A stretch of 11,812 bases of DNA from JBCCRH01 sp039208045 (GCA_039208045.1 JBCCRH010000163.1:1-11812), one strand, 5' to 3'; numbered from the stretch's first letter, positions 1 to 8,290 are shown. Notes: generated by a model from the letters alone, not told the origin. Program-made: numbers and translations.

Positions 1-336
1 GAAGAATACGATAAAATTAAGGGCCTATACAACCGCTACCAAGCAGAGCAAGTCCTATTGAGTGACGAAGCGCGCAAGCAAAAAGAGGACGAGATTATGA
101 ATAAAGAAAAGCAGGTACGCGACCTACAAAAGCGTCGCTTTGGGCCCGAAGGCGAATTGTTTAAGCGCCGCCAAACCTTGGTGCGCCCGATTCAGGATCG
201 CGTATATGGCGCTATTGAAGATTATGCGCAGGAACGCCGCTACGACTTCATCTTTGATAAGTCTACGACTTCAGGAATTATATTTTCTAACCCACAATAC
301 GATAAAACAGAAGAGGTACTTAAAAAGCTTAAATAA
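1..336 (+). CDS. OmpH/Skp-family periplasmic chaperone, 3' part only
   Basis: The reading frame is open from the first base and ends with TAA at 334-336, so the 5' end lies outside the window; 111 residues are visible. The visible part is a highly charged helical stretch (many K, E, R and Q), ending in a segment with YDFIFDKS and a short tail rich in lysine. This is the pattern of OmpH/Skp proteins, whose long coiled-coil arms hold unfolded outer-membrane proteins in the periplasm and whose C-terminal strand closes the core. The next gene is a paralogue with the matching motif YQFIFDEG, and murI follows. In Bacteroidota this order usually comes after bamA, which would lie just upstream (inference). 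The signal peptide is not visible. The first in-frame TTG (58) is probably internal, since the frame continues upstream of it. Confidence 0.85.
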   Translation, partial: EEYDKIKGLYNRYQAEQVLLSDEARKQKEDEIMNKEKQVRDLQKRRFGPEGELFKRRQTLVRPIQDRVYGAIEDYAQERRYDFIFDKSTTSGIIFSNPQYDKTEEVLKKLK

Positions 337-350
337 TTAGAATTAACTAT

Positions 351-358
351 TATTTTTG
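351..358 (+). promoter_or_regulatory. candidate -7 box upstream of the second ompH gene
   Basis: TATTTTTG matches the Bacteroidota -7 consensus TAnnTTTG exactly and lies 41 bases before the ATG at 400, in the 63-base gap between the two ompH genes. No clear -33 TTG is found about 20 bases upstream, so this may be a weak internal promoter or chance in an AT-rich gap. Confidence 0.35.
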
Positions 359-399
359 CGGCGTTTGAGTGCAAAACCATTAACAAAAAAATCGAGACA

Positions 400-906
400 A
401 TGAAAATAACAGTAAAAATTGCCAGCCTTTTGATCGCGCTATTTTGCATCGCTACTACTGCACAAGCGCAAAAGTTCGGCTTTGTTAGTTCAGCAGAAAT
501 CCTGGCTGCTATGCCAGATGTGAAGCAAGCAGAAGCCAACCTAGATGCATTGCAAAAGCAATTACAGAAGAGAGGCCAAGGGATGGTGCAAAAATTAGAG
601 AAAGACTTCGCGGCAGTGCGCCAGCAGATTGAAGCAGGAGACCTTTCTCAAAAACGACAAGAGGAAGAAGCGAAGAAATTGAAAGAGCGCGAGTTGGAAA
701 TTGCGAAGTTTGAGCAAGATATGGTTAAGCAAATCCAGACCAAGCGTAATGATCTGCTGAAGCCAATCTATGAAAAAGTAAACAACGCTATTTCGGCTGT
801 TGCCAAAGAGGAAGGCTACCAGTTCATCTTTGATGAAGGCGTTCTACTCTACTTCGAAGATTCACAGAATGTAAGCGGTTTGGTAAAAGCTAAATTAGGA
901 ATCTAA
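400..906 (+). CDS. OmpH/Skp-family periplasmic chaperone
   Basis: This 168-residue protein is the length expected for an OmpH/Skp family member. It starts with a signal peptide (residues 1 to about 24, basic KITVK start, hydrophobic LLIALFCIATTA core, AQA cleavage site before Q). The mature start KFGFVSSAEILAAMP matches the family's opening strand (usually xxGYVDxxxILxxMP). Residues about 40-125 are charged and should form the coiled-coil arms; YQFIFDEG (around 141-148) is the closing strand. The family acts as a trimeric periplasmic holdase for outer-membrane proteins on their way to the BAM complex. It follows a paralogue by 63 bases and is separated from murI by only 3 bases, so the three genes are probably cotranscribed. 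The name skp/ompH is a family name only; which copy is the functional equivalent is not known. Confidence 0.93.
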   Translation: MKITVKIASLLIALFCIATTAQAQKFGFVSSAEILAAMPDVKQAEANLDALQKQLQKRGQGMVQKLEKDFAAVRQQIEAGDLSQKRQEEEAKKLKERELEIAKFEQDMVKQIQTKRNDLLKPIYEKVNNAISAVAKEEGYQFIFDEGVLLYFEDSQNVSGLVKAKLGI

Positions 907-909
907 TCG

Positions 910-1725
910 GTGCAACAACCAACGCATAACGAACGAGCTCCTGTAGGAGTGTTAGATAGTGGCATTGGCGGCCTTTCGGTTGCCAATGCCATTTTTGATT
1001 TACTGCCCTTCGAACGCATTCACTATTTTGGCGATCTCGCCTATATGCCTTACGGCGTGAAGACCCAAGAAAAAATCATCGAACGGGTCTTTAAGATTAT
1101 CGACTTCCTCCGTTCCCAGCGCTGCAAAGCCATCGTGATGGCTTGCAATACGGCCTCCTCTGCTGCCCTAAATGCGGCCAGAGTCCAATGGCCTGATCTT
1201 CCAATTATTGGGATGGAACCTGCTGTAAAACCTGCGGTACAAGCAAGTAAAACGCGCAAAATTGGAGTACTAGCCACCGAAAGCACCATTGAGAGCGATC
1301 GCTACCAAAGCTTAGTTGATCGCTTTGCACATGGGGTGACGGTCATAGAAGATACCTGTGCGGGCCTCGCCAAAAGTATCGATGAAGGCAATGGCCCTTC
1401 CGCCATAAGCTATGCCCTCCTCGAAGCTATTGTACCCCCTATGATCGTACAGGGCGTAGATACCTTCGTGCTGGGTTGCACGCACTACCCCTTTGTGAAA
1501 AACCAAATCCAGGCACTAGCTGGCCCAGACGCTACCATTATCGATCCTTCTTTCGCTGTCGCTAAACAGTTGAAGCGTAAATTGGAGCAAGCACAGCTCT
1601 TAGCTACTTCCCCATTGGAAGGTACCCACCAATTTTATACGTCTAAGCAAACCGCAACTTTTACGGAAGGCTTGAGCCATTTTGCGAAAGCAAAATATGA
1701 GGGGCCATTTGAAGCAGAGCTATAA
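910..1725 (+). CDS. murI: glutamate racemase
   Basis: MurI interconverts L- and D-glutamate in the cytoplasm and supplies D-Glu for the peptidoglycan stem peptide. The 271-residue length is typical. Both catalytic cysteines are visible in their motifs: C79 in MACNTAS and C190 in GCTHYP, with H192 beside the second. The substrate-binding N-terminal motif DSGIGG is at residues 16-21, and GDLAYMPYG (41-49) corresponds to the usual GDTAxxPYG loop. The start is GTG at 910, three bases after the ompH stop, with an AGGA at 897-900 at a suitable distance, which is unusual in a genome that mostly lacks Shine-Dalgarno sites. The neighbouring ompH genes suggest an envelope-biogenesis operon. The stop codon overlaps the end of convergent trmB. 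No key residue is missing. Confidence 0.97.
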   Translation: MQQPTHNERAPVGVLDSGIGGLSVANAIFDLLPFERIHYFGDLAYMPYGVKTQEKIIERVFKIIDFLRSQRCKAIVMACNTASSAALNAARVQWPDLPIIGMEPAVKPAVQASKTRKIGVLATESTIESDRYQSLVDRFAHGVTVIEDTCAGLAKSIDEGNGPSAISYALLEAIVPPMIVQGVDTFVLGCTHYPFVKNQIQALAGPDATIIDPSFAVAKQLKRKLEQAQLLATSPLEGTHQFYTSKQTATFTEGLSHFAKAKYEGPFEAEL

Positions 1726-2412
1726 AAGCATAAACCTCACATACTTAATCGTACGCCCATCCGCCAAGTGCATCCGCTCGTAGAACGTCTTCAGCTCTAG
1801 CTCGGGTATAGGTAATGCTTTCGCATAAATATCATTATCGTGGTAGAGGGGCTTGGCATTGGGGGTTTCCGCTAAGGATTCGAGGGTGAAGGCATAGAGC
1901 TCTGGCGAGTCCGTTTTGAGGTGTACCAAGCCATTTTGCGGAAGCAGATTGGTATAGCGGGCCAAAAAACTGGGAGCAGTAAGTCGGCGGTTCGACTTGC
2001 TTTTGCGTAGGAAAGGATCAGGGAAGGTGATCCAGATTTCTTGGATTTCCCCGGCTTTAAAGAAGTGTTCGATCTGCTCAATACGGGTGCGCAAAAAGGC
2101 TACATTGTTTAGCTGTTCTTCTAGAGCAGTCCCCGCCCCTTTCCAAATGCGCGCGCCTTTGATGTCAACGCCGATAAAATTGCGCTCCGGGTACATGCGC
2201 GCCAAGCCCAGGGTATAGTCTCCTTTGCCACAAGCTAATTCTAGCGTAATAGGGTGGTCATTCTTAAAATGCTTTTTGGCCCATTCTCCTTTCAGTACTG
2301 CTGGTTCGCCATTAGCGCCTAGCAATTCTGGATTTTTTGCATCAAAATTTTCGTAGACATTTGGAAAAGCCAGTAGCTCGGCAAACTTCTGTAGCTTATT
2401 GCGCTTACTCAT
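1720..2412 (-). CDS. trmB: tRNA (guanine-N7-)-methyltransferase
   Basis: TrmB uses S-adenosylmethionine to make m7G at position 46 in the variable loop of many tRNAs. The 230-residue protein has a Rossmann-like methyltransferase fold: SAM-binding motif ELACGKG at residues 58-64, GVDIKGAR at 81-88, the family hallmark FPDP at 130-133 followed by a basic stretch ending NRRLT, then KTDSPELY at 166-173 and a C-terminal TFYE (about 209-212) that matches the T-x-[FY]-E tRNA/SAM contact. In the better-known enzymes the FPDP motif is followed by W-x-K-K; here it is FLRKSKSN, a lineage difference rather than a loss. The gene starts 24 bases after the hydrolase stop, so the two are likely cotranscribed. 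Its last codons overlap murI tail to tail, sharing 1720-1725. Confidence 0.96.
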   Translation of the reverse strand: MSKRNKLQKFAELLAFPNVYENFDAKNPELLGANGEPAVLKGEWAKKHFKNDHPITLELACGKGDYTLGLARMYPERNFIGVDIKGARIWKGAGTALEEQLNNVAFLRTRIEQIEHFFKAGEIQEIWITFPDPFLRKSKSNRRLTAPSFLARYTNLLPQNGLVHLKTDSPELYAFTLESLAETPNAKPLYHDNDIYAKALPIPELELKTFYERMHLADGRTIKYVRFMLL

Positions 2413-2436
2413 AATCGCTCAGTTTAAGCCGCAAAA

Positions 2437-3243
2437 TTATAAAATCTCATCGAGCCAAGCCTGATAAGCAGGGTAGGAACCTAAATTTTTGTGGCCTCCT
2501 CCCCCTATGATGAGAAAATCATCTTTCGGCCGCAGCAATGGTCGTAATTGCTTGGCAGAACGATAGGGCACCACCCAATCATGGGTGCCGTGTACAATGA
2601 AAATAGGACATTCAATGGTAGGTAGGTAGCGCTCGTTGGAGAAATTGGGAGATGGAGCCACAGGAAACCATAAAAACGGCACAAACGCTTGCACCACACC
2701 TACTATACTATTGTAGGGCGTTTCGAGGATGAGCTGCTTGGGCTGTTTTTGGGCGGCCAAATAGCTTGCTACTCCGGTTCCCAGCGAGCGACCAAAGATG
2801 GTAATATCCGATGGTTCATAGTGCTGTACTGCCCATTCCCAAGCTGCCAAGGCATCTTGATAGAGGCCCTCTTCTGTTGGTATTCCTGTGCTTTTGCCGT
2901 AGCCTCTGTAATCTACAAATAAGCAGGCATACCCCTTGGGAACAAAGGTTTCATAGTATCTTGCCCAGCGCTGTAGCGTACCCTGGTTGCCATGAAAATA
3001 GAGCACTAATCCTTGTGTATTTTCGGGCACTTCTCCCGGAAACCAAATAGCGTTAATCTGTTCGCCATCTAAGGTTGGAAGTTGCAGCTCTTCAAAATTG
3101 GCATTAAAATCAAAACGATGATCTTCGGGCAATGCCTGGGGGTGAAAGACCATCCACTTGAGGCTAACATAGATAGCTAGCGTTAAAAATAGATACAGGC
3201 TGGCGAGTAGGAGCAGCATATTGAAAAGATGACTTTTTTTCAT
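2437..3243 (-). CDS. membrane-anchored alpha/beta hydrolase
   Basis: A 268-residue serine hydrolase of the alpha/beta-fold type resembling Bem46/ABHD17-like proteins. Residues 7-28 form one hydrophobic segment after a KK-containing start; with no signal-peptidase site evident, it is probably an N-terminal membrane anchor. The catalytic elements are all present: oxyanion loop HGN (84-86), nucleophile S153 in GRSLGTG, acid D222 in HGTHDWVVP and H251 in GGGGHKN. DYRGYGKSTG (111-120) is the typical strand-4 loop of this group. The fold and likely esterase, thioesterase or peptidase-like activity are well supported, but the substrate cannot be read from the sequence. It is the first gene of a probable two-gene unit with trmB and is divergent from the gene at 3379, sharing a 135-base gap with it. 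Confidence 0.88.
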   Translation of the reverse strand: MKKSHLFNMLLLLASLYLFLTLAIYVSLKWMVFHPQALPEDHRFDFNANFEELQLPTLDGEQINAIWFPGEVPENTQGLVLYFHGNQGTLQRWARYYETFVPKGYACLFVDYRGYGKSTGIPTEEGLYQDALAAWEWAVQHYEPSDITIFGRSLGTGVASYLAAQKQPKQLILETPYNSIVGVVQAFVPFLWFPVAPSPNFSNERYLPTIECPIFIVHGTHDWVVPYRSAKQLRPLLRPKDDFLIIGGGGHKNLGSYPAYQAWLDEIL

Positions 3244-3324
3244 ACTCTTGCACTACAGGTTTCCATTAAAGTTATGTTAATCTATCCTAAATTTAGCAGT
3301 ATCCAGACTAGAAGACCCGCTTTT

Positions 3325-3356
3325 TTGAGAACAAGCGTGGCGAATTCGTTATTTTG
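3325..3356 (+). promoter_or_regulatory. candidate promoter of the secreted protein gene at 3379
   Basis: A TTG at 3325-3327 lies 22 bases upstream of TATTTTG at 3350-3356, which is one base short of the Bacteroidota -7 consensus TAnnTTTG. A transcript would begin about 16 bases before the ATG at 3379 and about 37 before the ATG at 3400. The match is imperfect. Confidence 0.35.
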
Positions 3357-3378
3357 TACATAGAAGCATCATGGTTGC

Positions 3379-4824
3379 ATGACCGATAAATATTTGTATA
3401 TGACCCGATTCCTTACCACTTGTCTTTTTGTAAGCTTGGTCACTATGAGCTTTGGCCAAACCATCACGGTATCTGAGCAAGTTAGCTTGCGTAATGATAA
3501 TGAATACCAGATTATAGGAGAGTACAACGGACAAACCTTACTCTATCAAGAAAAAAGACCCGATTATTTTATCATCGGCTTCGATGAGGCGATGCAGCAA
3601 TCCTGGGAGAAAGAGCTGGAGCTAGATCGTAAGCAGCCCAGCGTGCTAGGCGTTATGCGCGGGGACACTAGCTTTAATGTGTTGTATCGCTTTCGCAAAA
3701 AAGGGCATACGATACTCAAAGTCAACCAGTATGATCCTGGGGCTAACTTATTGGACTCTGCCTCAGTAGTGGATCTCGGCTACATGCTGTATACTCCCAA
3801 TTTACAAGTCATCCGCTCTGAAGATCGCTCCAAGCTATTGGTCTATTACACGGAAAATCGTACCACTTTCAATCTGTATGTATTTGATGTAGACTCCTTG
3901 GCGACGCTCTGGGATCGCTCAGTGCGTATTGATGATGTGGAGATTAATCGAGAGTTTGATCAAATTTTGGTTGATAATAATGGCCAGGTAACCATTGTAT
4001 TGGATAAAAATAACTTCCGCTCCAAGCGAGAAAGTCACTACTACGAAGTCCACCGTTTCAGAGGAGAGAAGTCCGATGACCAGAAGTTTATCATCCCTAT
4101 GACTAACTATGTCACTTACGACGTCAAATTTGATATAGATAACTTGAATGACCGCTTGCTGGCAGCGGGGCTGTACAGCCAAAAAAGTGCGATGCGAGTG
4201 CGCGGCTATTTCTACCTTAATGTGCCTGCCCAAAACCCGAAAGAGCACCTGCTTCGATTCGAGGAATTTGATAAGAAGTTTATTGAACTCATTCTGGGTA
4301 AAAAAGTCAAAAAGAATAAGGGTTTTGAAAATGCAATGGTCAATGATCTCGTGCTTCGCCGCGATGGGGGCGTGCTGATGATTACCGAGCGTACTAAGCG
4401 TTTTGAGCGCCGTAATGGCAATAATAGCCGCGTATTTTACGACCCCTACAACCGATTCATTACCGATTATTATTTTGATGAAATAATCGTTATTTCCATA
4501 CATCCTACCGGCGAAACGCACTGGCGCACCGTGCTGCATAAAAAGCAGTATTCACAAGACGATGATGCCGTCTACTCTTCCTTTTTTTTGATGAAGACGC
4601 CTTCTAGCCTTCGCTTTTTGTACAATGATGAAATTAAGTATGAAAATACGGTGAGCGAATACGTCTTGCGCGGTGATGGCCACTATGATCGTAACTCTAT
4701 GCTCAGCACGGAGGATCTGGAAATTCGTCTTCGCTTTCGCGATGCCATCCAAGTGGGTAGCGATCGAATTATTGTGCCTAGTGAGCGCCGTAACCGACTT
4801 AAACTAGTACGAGTACAGTATTAG
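3379..4824 (+). CDS. secreted protein of unknown function, beta-rich
   Basis: I do not recognise this 481-residue protein by name. It has a signal peptide: with the ATG at 3400 (residue 8) the start is MTRFLTTCLFV with cleavage near SFGQ; the ATG at 3379 adds seven residues, and 3400 may be the true start. The rest shows no transmembrane helix and no C-terminal T9SS domain. It contains repeated short beta-strand patterns of the form aromatic/hydrophobic run, turn, then a W or L strand, for example YFIIGFDEAMQQSWEKEL near 63-80, FNLYVFDVDSLATLWDRSV near 154-172 and IIVISIHPTGETHWRTVL near 372-389. This resembles a beta-propeller-like arrangement, but that is inference from pattern only. A basic patch ending KKVKKNKG (about 308-315) and the C-terminal end PSERRNRLKLVRVQY are distinctive. 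It is transcribed alone, convergent with the protease gene. Confidence 0.72.
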   Translation: MTDKYLYMTRFLTTCLFVSLVTMSFGQTITVSEQVSLRNDNEYQIIGEYNGQTLLYQEKRPDYFIIGFDEAMQQSWEKELELDRKQPSVLGVMRGDTSFNVLYRFRKKGHTILKVNQYDPGANLLDSASVVDLGYMLYTPNLQVIRSEDRSKLLVYYTENRTTFNLYVFDVDSLATLWDRSVRIDDVEINREFDQILVDNNGQVTIVLDKNNFRSKRESHYYEVHRFRGEKSDDQKFIIPMTNYVTYDVKFDIDNLNDRLLAAGLYSQKSAMRVRGYFYLNVPAQNPKEHLLRFEEFDKKFIELILGKKVKKNKGFENAMVNDLVLRRDGGVLMITERTKRFERRNGNNSRVFYDPYNRFITDYYFDEIIVISIHPTGETHWRTVLHKKQYSQDDDAVYSSFFLMKTPSSLRFLYNDEIKYENTVSEYVLRGDGHYDRNSMLSTEDLEIRLRFRDAIQVGSDRIIVPSERRNRLKLVRVQY

Positions 4825-4828
4825 ACTT

Positions 4829-4864
4829 GTTTCGCCAGCCACCCCGTTTGATAGCTGGCGAAAC
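4829..4864. terminator. bidirectional hairpin between two convergent genes
   Basis: GTTTCGCCAGC (4829-4839) pairs perfectly over 11 bp with GCTGGCGAAAC (4854-4864) across a 14-base loop. It starts 5 bases after the stop of the upstream + gene and ends 7 bases before the stop of the - gene, filling the gap. There is no good T-run on either side, so it may work as a bidirectional, U-tract-poor terminator or as a 3'-end stabiliser of the transcripts. Confidence 0.7.
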
Positions 4865-4871
4865 CATTCTA

Positions 4872-7832
4872 TTAAAAAGCTTTCACCACCTTTTCGGTCA
4901 GCACAGTACCATCTGCCGTTCTAAACCGGACAAAATAGACGCCATTTGGTAGTTGACTTCCGTCAAATTGTACTTCATTGAAAGCTGCTCTAGCAGGTAG
5001 CGTTTGCGATTGTAACTGCTGCCCCAAGTAGTTGAGCAGGTCTACTTCCACGGCCTCCGCTCCGGTATTTAGCGTAAAGCGAACCCTAAACTGGTCGCTG
5101 AACGGGTTGGGCGCGATAAATAAGTCCGTAATCGGATCAAATCGATTTTCAGTAGACGTGATACAGGTCGTACGGAAAAGGAAGGACTCAGAAAAATCAC
5201 TTTCATTTTCGGTACAAATGGAACGTACCTGTGCTTCGTAGTCCGAGCAATCGCTTAGGCTGTCTATCGTATAGCTATTAGTATCCAGTACTAGCGCCGT
5301 CCAGTCTGATTCGGTTAGTAGTTTGTAGCGCAGTTCATAGGAAGTAAAGCTGGGATCAGCATCCCATTGCATGATCGCGCTGCTTTCGGTGACGCTGGTA
5401 GTATCCAGGTTTAGTGGAATCTCGCAAGGAGGGATACCTTGAATAATCTCTACACAATAGTCTTCTACTTCGCCAAAAGCCGCAAGATTAGAAACAGTAC
5501 AGGCGCCAAACTCTGTTGCAAAGGTCATTATCACCCGCATACGAGTCACCCCAAGCGTAGCAGTACCGGGTATAGTGATCGTTCCAACAACGTTATCAGT
5601 AATTTGATTAATGCTATACATTAATTCCGTATCATCATCAAAAGTGCCATCCTGATTCAGGTCGATCCAGATGCGGATTTGTTCTTCATAGATTTCGTCA
5701 GCATAGCCAGGGAAAAGGGCAAAATTAAAGGTATTGAACGTTGATAGTAGAGCAGGTTCATCACCGGTAAAGTCTCCATATCCGCCATCATTTCCTGAAC
5801 TGTTAACTTGAGACAAGCCGAAGATGTTAATCCATTCTTCATCAGAATCTAAACTGGGGGCGTCACAATAGGGCAAGTCAAAACAAGGACCGCACCCCAT
5901 CGTACTGAAGAGTTGGCTGGGGCCAAAACCGATCGTGTCATTCGCACAGATAGTTTGTACTTGCACTTCATAGTTGGTACAATCCATTAAATCAAAGAAA
6001 TCAATTTGTGCAGTATCCACACTAAACATCGTCCAGATTGTATCGCCAATAGCTCTAATTTGGACGTCATAGCTCTGCGCAGCTATCACACGATTCCAGC
6101 TTAGGGTAGCTGTAGAATCTGTAATACCGCTAAAGGCGTACTCTTCTGGGTTGATGCAGCATCCATCTGTAGTAAACTGGAAGATACTGGAATAGTCAGA
6201 GACAATTGTATCACAATTACTAATAACCTGAAATTCATAATCAGTACATGCCATAAGGGTATCAATGGTAAGCGGAGAACTTGCATTCAGAACCACGTTC
6301 CAATCCTCGCTACCCACTGCTCTCCAACGCAGCGTATCGCTAATCGTATTTTCAGTGCTCACCCAGTTGAGGCCGGCAGAAGTGTCGATGACTTCCGTTA
6401 CAAATAGTCCACGTGGATCGGGGCAAGGGCCACATTCACCAAGTAGCAGTTGCAGGCTATTGTAGGCATTGAGCCGTTTTCCCGTAAGGGTAATGCCATC
6501 TAAGGAAGCATTGTCATCGCCACCATCCAATATGTACTGCTTCGCAGCTAGTGCTGCCGCACCTGGGTTTGCTTTCGCCAAAGCAATAAAGTCGGGGCAA
6601 GGGGCAGCGTACAAGAGGGCGATGGTTCCTGCGACGTGAGGGGTAGCACCGGAGGTGCCGCCAAAGCCGCCGTAGTCATTATTCCTTCTGGTTGTCCATG
6701 TTCCTGCACCGAACGCACCTATATCAATATTGATAGCTCCAAATCCTGCACCAGTGACTTTTTCATCATCATCATTCATATTAGTTACTGCGACCAAGTA
6801 ATCACTTGAACAGGCTGTTGGCAAGTCACCTACCTCATCTACGTTTTGATTACCATTGATAGTAGCCCCAGCATTTAAAATACCATGTACCCCCAAGGTA
6901 TCATAAAAGGCACACCAAAGTGGTGCATTAGCCGGTTGTCCGAAATTAACTCCCCAAGAAGCGTTCGTTGCCACTACAAAAGCACCTTCTTCCCCATTCG
7001 TTTCATTATACTTTTGGCGAAAGCCCAAAGGATAGGAGTAAGCTTCTAGCACTTCGCTCTCTATCCCAGTGCCTCCCGCTACAAGCATGAGCTTTACATC
7101 CCAATTTACACCTGCTACTCCAATACCATTATTCCCTTTTGCACCAACAATACCTGCGACTGCCGTTCCATGGCTAGAATTATTGCCAGTGCTTATATTA
7201 TCGTCATCGTCTCCAGTATTCCATCCTCTGTAGTCATCAATAAAGCCATTGTTGTCATCATCAATGCCATTATCGGGTATTTCAGCATGATTTATCCAAA
7301 CGTTATCTGCTAGATCAACATGTGAAATCTGAAAAACATCATCAATAACACAGACCACAATCGTATCTCCATCCGGCGTAAGCCCACCCGTAGTGATATC
7401 CCAAGCTAAGTCCATATCAATGTCAGCTCCGGGGGTGCCACCGCTTTGGCCCGTATTGATATACTGCCATTGGTTGTCAAACTGAGGATCATCAGGGATA
7501 GCGCGTAGTTCAAGTAGGTGATTAAACTGTGCTTCGACCACTCCTGCTTGCTTTCTGACATCTTGTAAAAAGGCATGCTCATCTATATTCTGCCAGTCGA
7601 AGGTAAGTGCGTAGATATTTAGTGGAGCAGCCACTAGCTTTCTAACCTTTAGCTGAGTGAGCTTGCTATTAAATGTTTGATGGACATATACCCAACTGCG
7701 AACAGGCGTTTCTTCTTCAAATCGAACTAAGAGTTCGCCCTGCACATGTTTGAGTTCTTGTGCAGAAAGGGAAGCGATAGCGATGCTTGAAAAAATAGTC
7801 AGTACTAAAAATCGAGTTAATAGTCTCTTCAT
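4872..7832 (-). CDS. secreted subtilisin-like (S8) protease with Fn3 and GEVED modules and type A T9SS sorting domain
   Basis: A 986-residue multidomain exported protease. Signal peptide 1 to about 25 (ending LSAQ), then a probable propeptide to about 110. The S8 domain covers about 125-465: catalytic D164 in VIDDVFQ, H221 in HGTAVAG and S394 in GGTSGATPHVAG. A calcium-loop-like acidic stretch DNGIDDDNNGFIDD is at 187-200. The Asp motif (DDV instead of D[TS]G) is unusual, and the region where the oxyanion asparagine is expected reads AGATINGN (321-328). Two Fn3-like modules follow (about 469-557 and 558-648), then a GEVED domain (about 652-796, with DLNQDGTFDDD and GEVEDYC), a third Fn3-like module (about 803-891) and a C-terminal T9SS type A sorting domain (about 903-986, from IAPNPF to GVYFVRF and the KVVKAF end). 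The tail implies export by the type IX system and release from or attachment to the cell surface. Many cysteines flank the Fn3 modules. Substrate unknown. Confidence 0.95.
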   Translation of the reverse strand: MKRLLTRFLVLTIFSSIAIASLSAQELKHVQGELLVRFEEETPVRSWVYVHQTFNSKLTQLKVRKLVAAPLNIYALTFDWQNIDEHAFLQDVRKQAGVVEAQFNHLLELRAIPDDPQFDNQWQYINTGQSGGTPGADIDMDLAWDITTGGLTPDGDTIVVCVIDDVFQISHVDLADNVWINHAEIPDNGIDDDNNGFIDDYRGWNTGDDDDNISTGNNSSHGTAVAGIVGAKGNNGIGVAGVNWDVKLMLVAGGTGIESEVLEAYSYPLGFRQKYNETNGEEGAFVVATNASWGVNFGQPANAPLWCAFYDTLGVHGILNAGATINGNQNVDEVGDLPTACSSDYLVAVTNMNDDDEKVTGAGFGAINIDIGAFGAGTWTTRRNNDYGGFGGTSGATPHVAGTIALLYAAPCPDFIALAKANPGAAALAAKQYILDGGDDNASLDGITLTGKRLNAYNSLQLLLGECGPCPDPRGLFVTEVIDTSAGLNWVSTENTISDTLRWRAVGSEDWNVVLNASSPLTIDTLMACTDYEFQVISNCDTIVSDYSSIFQFTTDGCCINPEEYAFSGITDSTATLSWNRVIAAQSYDVQIRAIGDTIWTMFSVDTAQIDFFDLMDCTNYEVQVQTICANDTIGFGPSQLFSTMGCGPCFDLPYCDAPSLDSDEEWINIFGLSQVNSSGNDGGYGDFTGDEPALLSTFNTFNFALFPGYADEIYEEQIRIWIDLNQDGTFDDDTELMYSINQITDNVVGTITIPGTATLGVTRMRVIMTFATEFGACTVSNLAAFGEVEDYCVEIIQGIPPCEIPLNLDTTSVTESSAIMQWDADPSFTSYELRYKLLTESDWTALVLDTNSYTIDSLSDCSDYEAQVRSICTENESDFSESFLFRTTCITSTENRFDPITDLFIAPNPFSDQFRVRFTLNTGAEAVEVDLLNYLGQQLQSQTLPARAAFNEVQFDGSQLPNGVYFVRFRTADGTVLTEKVVKAF

Positions 7833-8259
7833 GTTAAGAACGATTTATGCTAATTGCGGCTATAAAATAGGTTATCAGAAATAGCTAGCAAGGCCAGTAT
7901 TTGAATGTCTAATCAGAGAAAGGAAATAGTTGTAAAATGCAGATTGTTCAGCGCGTAGATAAGATAGGGGTGATAGATCGGTTAATGAGACCCTAAAAGT
8001 CTTGAATTCTCTTATAGAATCATACTAAAGGAAATCAATTTTGAGTCTTTCGTAAGGCATTAGACAAATAGGTGAGCAAAGAAAATCGTCCTGTGATAAG
8101 ATGGTAGGGTGAATGTGGCTCGGTTGATGACTTTTCCTAGTACTTCTTGTTCGTTAAATGCTTTTTAATGCAACCTAAAAACGATTCAAACAGAACGATC
8201 ATTCTAATTTAATCAAGCGATTTAACAATTCCTTAACTAAAAGAGGCTGCCCCATTCTA
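7833..8259. other. non-coding stretch between the protease and marR genes
   Basis: This is the larger part of a 484-base AT-rich gap between divergent genes. It must contain the protease promoter and leader. I see no convincing gene, tRNA or long repeat. A 19-codon frame at 7937-7996 is considered and rejected. No strong hairpin with a T-run was found. Confidence 0.5.
7861..7891 (-). promoter_or_regulatory. weak candidate promoter of the S8 protease gene
   Basis: On the minus strand TTG (7891-7889) is followed after 19 bases by TATTTTAT (7869-7862), which matches the TAnnTTTG box except for its last two bases. It would give a leader of about 20-25 bases before the ATG at 7832. The spacing is right, but the box is imperfect. 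Confidence 0.3.
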
Positions 8260-8290
8260 TTGCAGAAATAAAAATTGATTACTAAATTTG
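8260..8290 (+). promoter_or_regulatory. promoter of marR (Bacteroidota type)
   Basis: TTG at 8260-8262, a 20-base spacer, and TAAATTTG at 8283-8290 match the Bacteroidota -33/-7 consensus (TTG, 19-21 bases, TAnnTTTG). Transcription would start about 20 bases before the ATG at 8317. This is the best promoter in the window. Confidence 0.6.

Noticed and set aside
3287..3296. A 10-bp palindrome CTAAATTTAG in the gap between the hydrolase and the secreted-protein gene
   Set aside because: Short and AT-rich; it is expected by chance in a region of this composition and has no second copy nearby.
3919..4539. A 206-codon open frame on the minus strand, inside the secreted-protein gene
   Set aside because: It lies antisense to a gene with a clear signal peptide and coherent protein pattern, has low-complexity hydrophobic content and no recognisable motif. 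It is a by-product of the codon use of the + gene.
7937..7996. A 19-codon frame starting MQIVQRVDK
   Set aside because: The start faintly resembles D-aminoacyl-tRNA deacylase, but it is too short, has no continuation in any frame and no sign of a decayed gene.
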